64,000 nt of DNA, taken from assembly GCA_023954745.1 (NCBI GenBank), contig JAGSHC010000002.1, forward strand, positions 1 through 64,000. The letters are read 5' to 3'. The stretch comes from Deltaproteobacteria bacterium. Lineage in GTDB: Bacteria; Myxococcota_A; UBA796; UBA9615. The position numbers and the translations under genes are program-made. Shown in pieces: positions 60,878 through 64,000 of this stretch (its first letter is position 1; every line of letters begins with the position of its first letter). The notes beneath the pieces are model-generated. The model was not told the origin of the DNA. It did not search any database and saw only the letters and a program-made list of their open reading frames with translations.

Positions 60878-63800
60878 TCAACCGCCAGCGAGGGCTCTGG
60901 CAATGGCTCCCGCTGCGCTCCGCGCCTCCTTGGCGCTCACCACTTCGTCGGACGCCTCCCAGCGTTCCGCGAGTGCGTCGAGGATTTCGATGGCGCCATA
61001 CCGCGCATCAGCTGACGGCGGAAGCGCCCGGAGGCCTTCACGGAGGTGCGCCCGGGCGGCCGCGTCGTCGTGTCCCGCCTCGCACAGCGCCAGGGTCAGG
61101 GAGAAGGGACCGCGCAACCAGACAGGGGGGGCTCCGTCACCATCCTCCAGGGCCCGCAGCTGCTCGCGACCCTGCAGACCGCGACCTCGTTCAGCCTCGA
61201 GTCGCGCCAGATTCAGGACCGCGAGGCGAGGCCCGGGGCCCGGGACCAGGTGGAGGAGCGCGGCGCTCTCCCCGTAGTGATGGGCAGCGGCTTCCAGGGC
61301 TCCGCGTCCGCGGTACAGCTCGCCCAACTCGTTGTGGGCCCGGGCGACCATCGGGTGACGCCCCAGAGCGCTCGCGAGGCGGGTGCACTCGGTGAGATGG
61401 GTCAAGGCGTCCTCGGTGCGACCCGCCCGACGCTCGGCCCATCCGAGGTCATAGAGCGCGGTGACGATGGCCGACCGGTGATGGGCCGCCCTCGCGCTGT
61501 TGACGGCCTCTCGATGGTGGGCCATCGCTCCCGTCATGTCCCCCGCCCTCGCTGCCAGGACCCCGAGGCTGCCTGCGATTGCGTACCGGTCCTGGGGGCG
61601 CGTCGCCACGCGCAGCGACTCTGCAGACCAATCCGGCAGCTCGATGTCCGTGAGGCTCTGGGCTGCTTCCTGGAGGGCAGCGAGCCCCCGGCTGGTCTCT
61701 CTCGCCGCCGCCGGGTGTGGCAGATGACTCGTCAGGACCTCGATGCCCTCGACCAGCCGTTGCGCCGCGTCCCGGGGTCGCCGGGCTCCCAGCAAGGCGC
61801 GGCCCCAGCCGATGAGCAGCCGCCCGTGAGGGAGGCCATCGGCGACGAGCCCGCCATCGGCAAGGCCCTCGTAGAACCCAATCGCTTCCTCGTATCGCGC
61901 CCGAAGTCTCGCAACCTCGGCCCCCGCCTCGAGGGCCGCGCGACGCGTGCGATCGGGGGCGGACGCAACAGAGGACAGCGCCAGCAGACGCGCCGCGTCC
62001 CCGAGCCGTCCGGCGTCCCGCGCCCGCAGACCGGCCACGAGGGCGGGGCCGGGCAACTCGTCGTCGGCTCCGCTCAACTCCAACAGACGCACCGTGCTCT
62101 CCGCCAGTCGATCGCGCGCCGGGGCCTCCCACCCCAGGATGAAACGAGCCAGCTCCCGCGCGCGGCGTCGCCCGCGACGGCTGGCTCCGAGTCGCGCCAA
62201 GACCAGGTCCCTCAGCGAGGGGTGCTCCCAGGCCAGCTGATCACCGACGACGTGCGGCGGTTCGGCGAACACGCCCGCCGCGATGAGTTCATCGAGCGCT
62301 TCGTCCACCGCCGAAGACGCGGCGTCCGTGCCCAGGACCGTGAGGCCCTCCACGGCGTCGTCCACCAGGAACTGAAGCCCGAGACCGGCCGCCACGTCGA
62401 GCAAACGCTCGGCCAGGTCCGGGGCCGACGCCGCGCGGGTGGCGGCGTCGATGCGATGACCCCAGAGCTCTCGGAGACTTCCCGGCAGAGCGTCCCGCAA
62501 GTCCATCCCCCCGACGATCCCCATCCGAGAGCCGACGGGGACGAGCTGTTCGCCGGCCTCGAGGTGACGAATGAGCTGGAGCGCGACCAGCGGGAGTCCG
62601 GCGGCCTTCGCCGCGACGGCCCCCGACGCTTGAGGGGTCAGTGGGAGGTTCGCCTCGACGATGGCCACGATGGACGGGTCGGGCAGCCGCTTGAGGGGAA
62701 GCTGAACCACGACGTCCGAGACGGCCAGGCCCGCGCCGGCCACAGTGCTCCACTCCCCCGAGGACTCCCCGCGCCGCGCCCGGGTGACCATCACCCAGAC
62801 CGGATACGGGTCCAGACGCTGCGCCGCGGCGAAGCTGGCGAGCCAGCCCTGCGCGGCGGGCCCCCCGCTCTCGAAGTCATCGAGGGACAACACGACGGGG
62901 CGCTCGCGGGAGACGAGACGGAGAAACCGCTCCACGAGGGCATCGGACCAACCGGCCTCACTGTGTGAGTGCCCCGCGTCACTCTCGGGGCGCAGCCAGG
63001 CGATGAGCGCGGCGCGCTCCTCGTCCGAGAGGGTGGCGCCGGCCCCGGACAGCGTGCCCGCGAGGCGCTGGCGGAGGTGGTCGAGGCCAAGGCTGCGGCT
63101 CCCGAGAAGGTCTTCGATCGACTGCCTCAGCGGGGCCAGAGAGGCGACTCCGGCGACCGCCGCCCCCCGACCGACGTGAGCGCGGGCGGTCTCAGCGAGG
63201 CCGGCGACGAACTCGGCCACCAGCCGCGAGCAGCCGACTCCTTCGACTCCCTCGACGAACACAATCCCGCCTCGCCCCCCGGCGACGTCGTTGAAGTGTC
63301 CGTGCAGACGAGAGAGCTCTTCGTCACGGCCCAGAAAGGGCTCACGGGGAACCAATTGACCGGTCGCGATGGTCGGCGGAAGCTCAACAACCGCCGCGCT
63401 GGGCAGGGTGGGAACCGCCGCGCGCGGAGACCTCGAAGGGGCGCCCTGCGCCTTCCGGAGAGCATCCCGCATGGCGGCCGCCGAGGGATAGCGGTCGCGG
63501 GGGTGCTTCGCGAGGGACCTCTGGACCACGTCGATGACCAACGCGGGGACCTCCAGGTGGGCGGCGGGGCTCAGGCGGGGCGCGACCCGGAACGCGTGAC
63601 TGCGCATCACCTCCATCACGGGTCCCGTGAACGGAGGACGGCCCGAGAACCACTCGTACAGGATGATGCCGACCGCATAGACGTCCGACTCGGGGCGCAC
63701 GGGCTGGCCGAGGGCCTGCTCCGGGGACATGTACAGCGGGGTCCCGACGACGGTGCCCTCGCGGGTGAGCGGGTCGTCGCCGTCGTCCTCGCCGGAGAGC

Positions 63801-64000
63801 ACGGCCGCGATTCCGAAGTCCACCAGCACCAATTGGGTTGGGTCGCCATCCCGAATGAGCATGTTGGCGGGCTTGAGATCGCGGTGGAGCACGTCCCGCG
63901 CATGGGCCGCGGCCAGACCGGTGAGCATCCCATCGGCTGCATCGAGGAACGCGCCGACCGGTGGAGAGGTTCGTGCCCACGCGCCCACAGTCGGCCCCGG
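60878..64000 (-). CDS. Serine/threonine kinase with degenerate ATPase and TPR domains (5' end cut off)
   Basis: The frame is open to the window edge; about 1,040 residues are visible and the kinase N-lobe is missing. Kinase C-lobe motifs are HRDLKPANML, VDFGIAAVL and GTPLYMSPEQ. Then comes an AAA/STAND-type ATPase starting at FLGRDEELSRLHG. Its P-loop reads GVEGVGCSRLV, where the Walker A Lys is Cys, while a Walker B-like VVLSLDDFES is kept. The last about 450 residues are TPR-like helical repeats (YDLGWAERRAGRTEDALTHL, ELGELYRGRGALEAAAHHYG). This kinase-ATPase-TPR layout is common in myxobacteria. ATP hydrolysis by the middle domain is doubtful. Confidence 0.88.
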   Translation of the reverse strand, partial: PGPTVGAWARTSPPVGAFLDAADGMLTGLAAAHARDVLHRDLKPANMLIRDGDPTQLVLVDFGIAAVLSGEDDGDDPLTREGTVVGTPLYMSPEQALGQPVRPESDVYAVGIILYEWFSGRPPFTGPVMEVMRSHAFRVAPRLSPAAHLEVPALVIDVVQRSLAKHPRDRYPSAAAMRDALRKAQGAPSRSPRAAVPTLPSAAVVELPPTIATGQLVPREPFLGRDEELSRLHGHFNDVAGGRGGIVFVEGVEGVGCSRLVAEFVAGLAETARAHVGRGAAVAGVASLAPLRQSIEDLLGSRSLGLDHLRQRLAGTLSGAGATLSDEERAALIAWLRPESDAGHSHSEAGWSDALVERFLRLVSRERPVVLSLDDFESGGPAAQGWLASFAAAQRLDPYPVWVMVTRARRGESSGEWSTVAGAGLAVSDVVVQLPLKRLPDPSIVAIVEANLPLTPQASGAVAAKAAGLPLVALQLIRHLEAGEQLVPVGSRMGIVGGMDLRDALPGSLRELWGHRIDAATRAASAPDLAERLLDVAAGLGLQFLVDDAVEGLTVLGTDAASSAVDEALDELIAAGVFAEPPHVVGDQLAWEHPSLRDLVLARLGASRRGRRRARELARFILGWEAPARDRLAESTVRLLELSGADDELPGPALVAGLRARDAGRLGDAARLLALSSVASAPDRTRRAALEAGAEVARLRARYEEAIGFYEGLADGGLVADGLPHGRLLIGWGRALLGARRPRDAAQRLVEGIEVLTSHLPHPAAARETSRGLAALQEAAQSLTDIELPDWSAESLRVATRPQDRYAIAGSLGVLAARAGDMTGAMAHHREAVNSARAAHHRSAIVTALYDLGWAERRAGRTEDALTHLTECTRLASALGRHPMVARAHNELGELYRGRGALEAAAHHYGESAALLHLVPGPGPRLAVLNLARLEAERGRGLQGREQLRALEDGDGAPPVWLRGPFSLTLALCEAGHDDAAARAHLREGLRALPPSADARYGAIEILDALAERWEASDEVVSAKEARSAAGAIARALAGG

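Overview
The window is uniformly high-GC, gene-dense bacterial chromosome with many ATGA/GTGA start-stop overlaps. Serine/threonine kinases, thrombospondin type 3 (TSP3) outer-membrane proteins, a CotH-type lipoprotein, Asp-rich lipoproteins, degenerate receivers and a bacterial mevalonate pathway together suggest a myxobacteria-like (Myxococcota / former Deltaproteobacteria) genome. This assignment is inference; no rRNA or ribosomal protein gene is present to confirm it. I saw no tRNA, rRNA, IS element, CRISPR array or prophage, and no intergenic gap exceeds about 210 bases.

Layout. 1-1.7 kb: the end of a PLP enzyme and an ATP-grasp protein. 1.8-3.7 kb: an OmpA/TSP3 outer-membrane protein. 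3.9-12.9 kb (minus strand): an exopolysaccharide operon transcribed wecB, nfrA-like, nfrB-like, bcsB-like, receiver. It resembles the E. coli N4 glycan receptor (NfrA/NfrB, poly-ManNAc) system, but it carries its own UDP-ManNAc epimerase, a BcsB-type subunit and a glycosyltransferase with tandem MshEN (c-di-GMP-binding) domains. 12.9-18.5 kb: a sugar nucleotidyltransferase, a receiver-GAF protein, an acyl-CoA synthetase and a MATE transporter. 18.5-26.2 kb (minus): lnt followed by a coupled mevalonate operon (type 2 IPP isomerase with a PilZ-like N-terminus, class II HMG-CoA reductase, phosphomevalonate kinase, mevalonate diphosphate decarboxylase, mevalonate kinase) ending in a UDG-family gene; HMG-CoA synthase is not in the window. 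26.3-35.4 kb: hydrolase, DUF2225 protein, CotH lipoprotein, bioB, a large lipoprotein, uridine kinase, a ribosome hibernation factor and lgt.

35.6-43 kb: groES-groEL, dnaK and dnaJ, each preceded by the same promoter form (TTGACA, 16 bases, TAG...), with psd placed convergently between dnaK and dnaJ. 43-52.3 kb: directly coupled to dnaJ, a MoxR/DUF58/Bat aerotolerance-type operon including a BatB-BatC fusion. 52.4-64 kb: a KEGDA-repeat secreted protein, a hybrid histidine kinase, a TSP3/VWA lipoprotein and three serine/threonine kinases of different architecture, the last cut by the window end.

Two systems stand out. The first is a self-contained, probably c-di-GMP-gated NfrAB/BcsB polysaccharide operon. 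The second is an IPP isomerase fused to a PilZ-like domain in the mevalonate operon. Several genes without a Shine-Dalgarno sequence have TANNNT 6-7 bases before the start codon, suggesting leaderless transcription.
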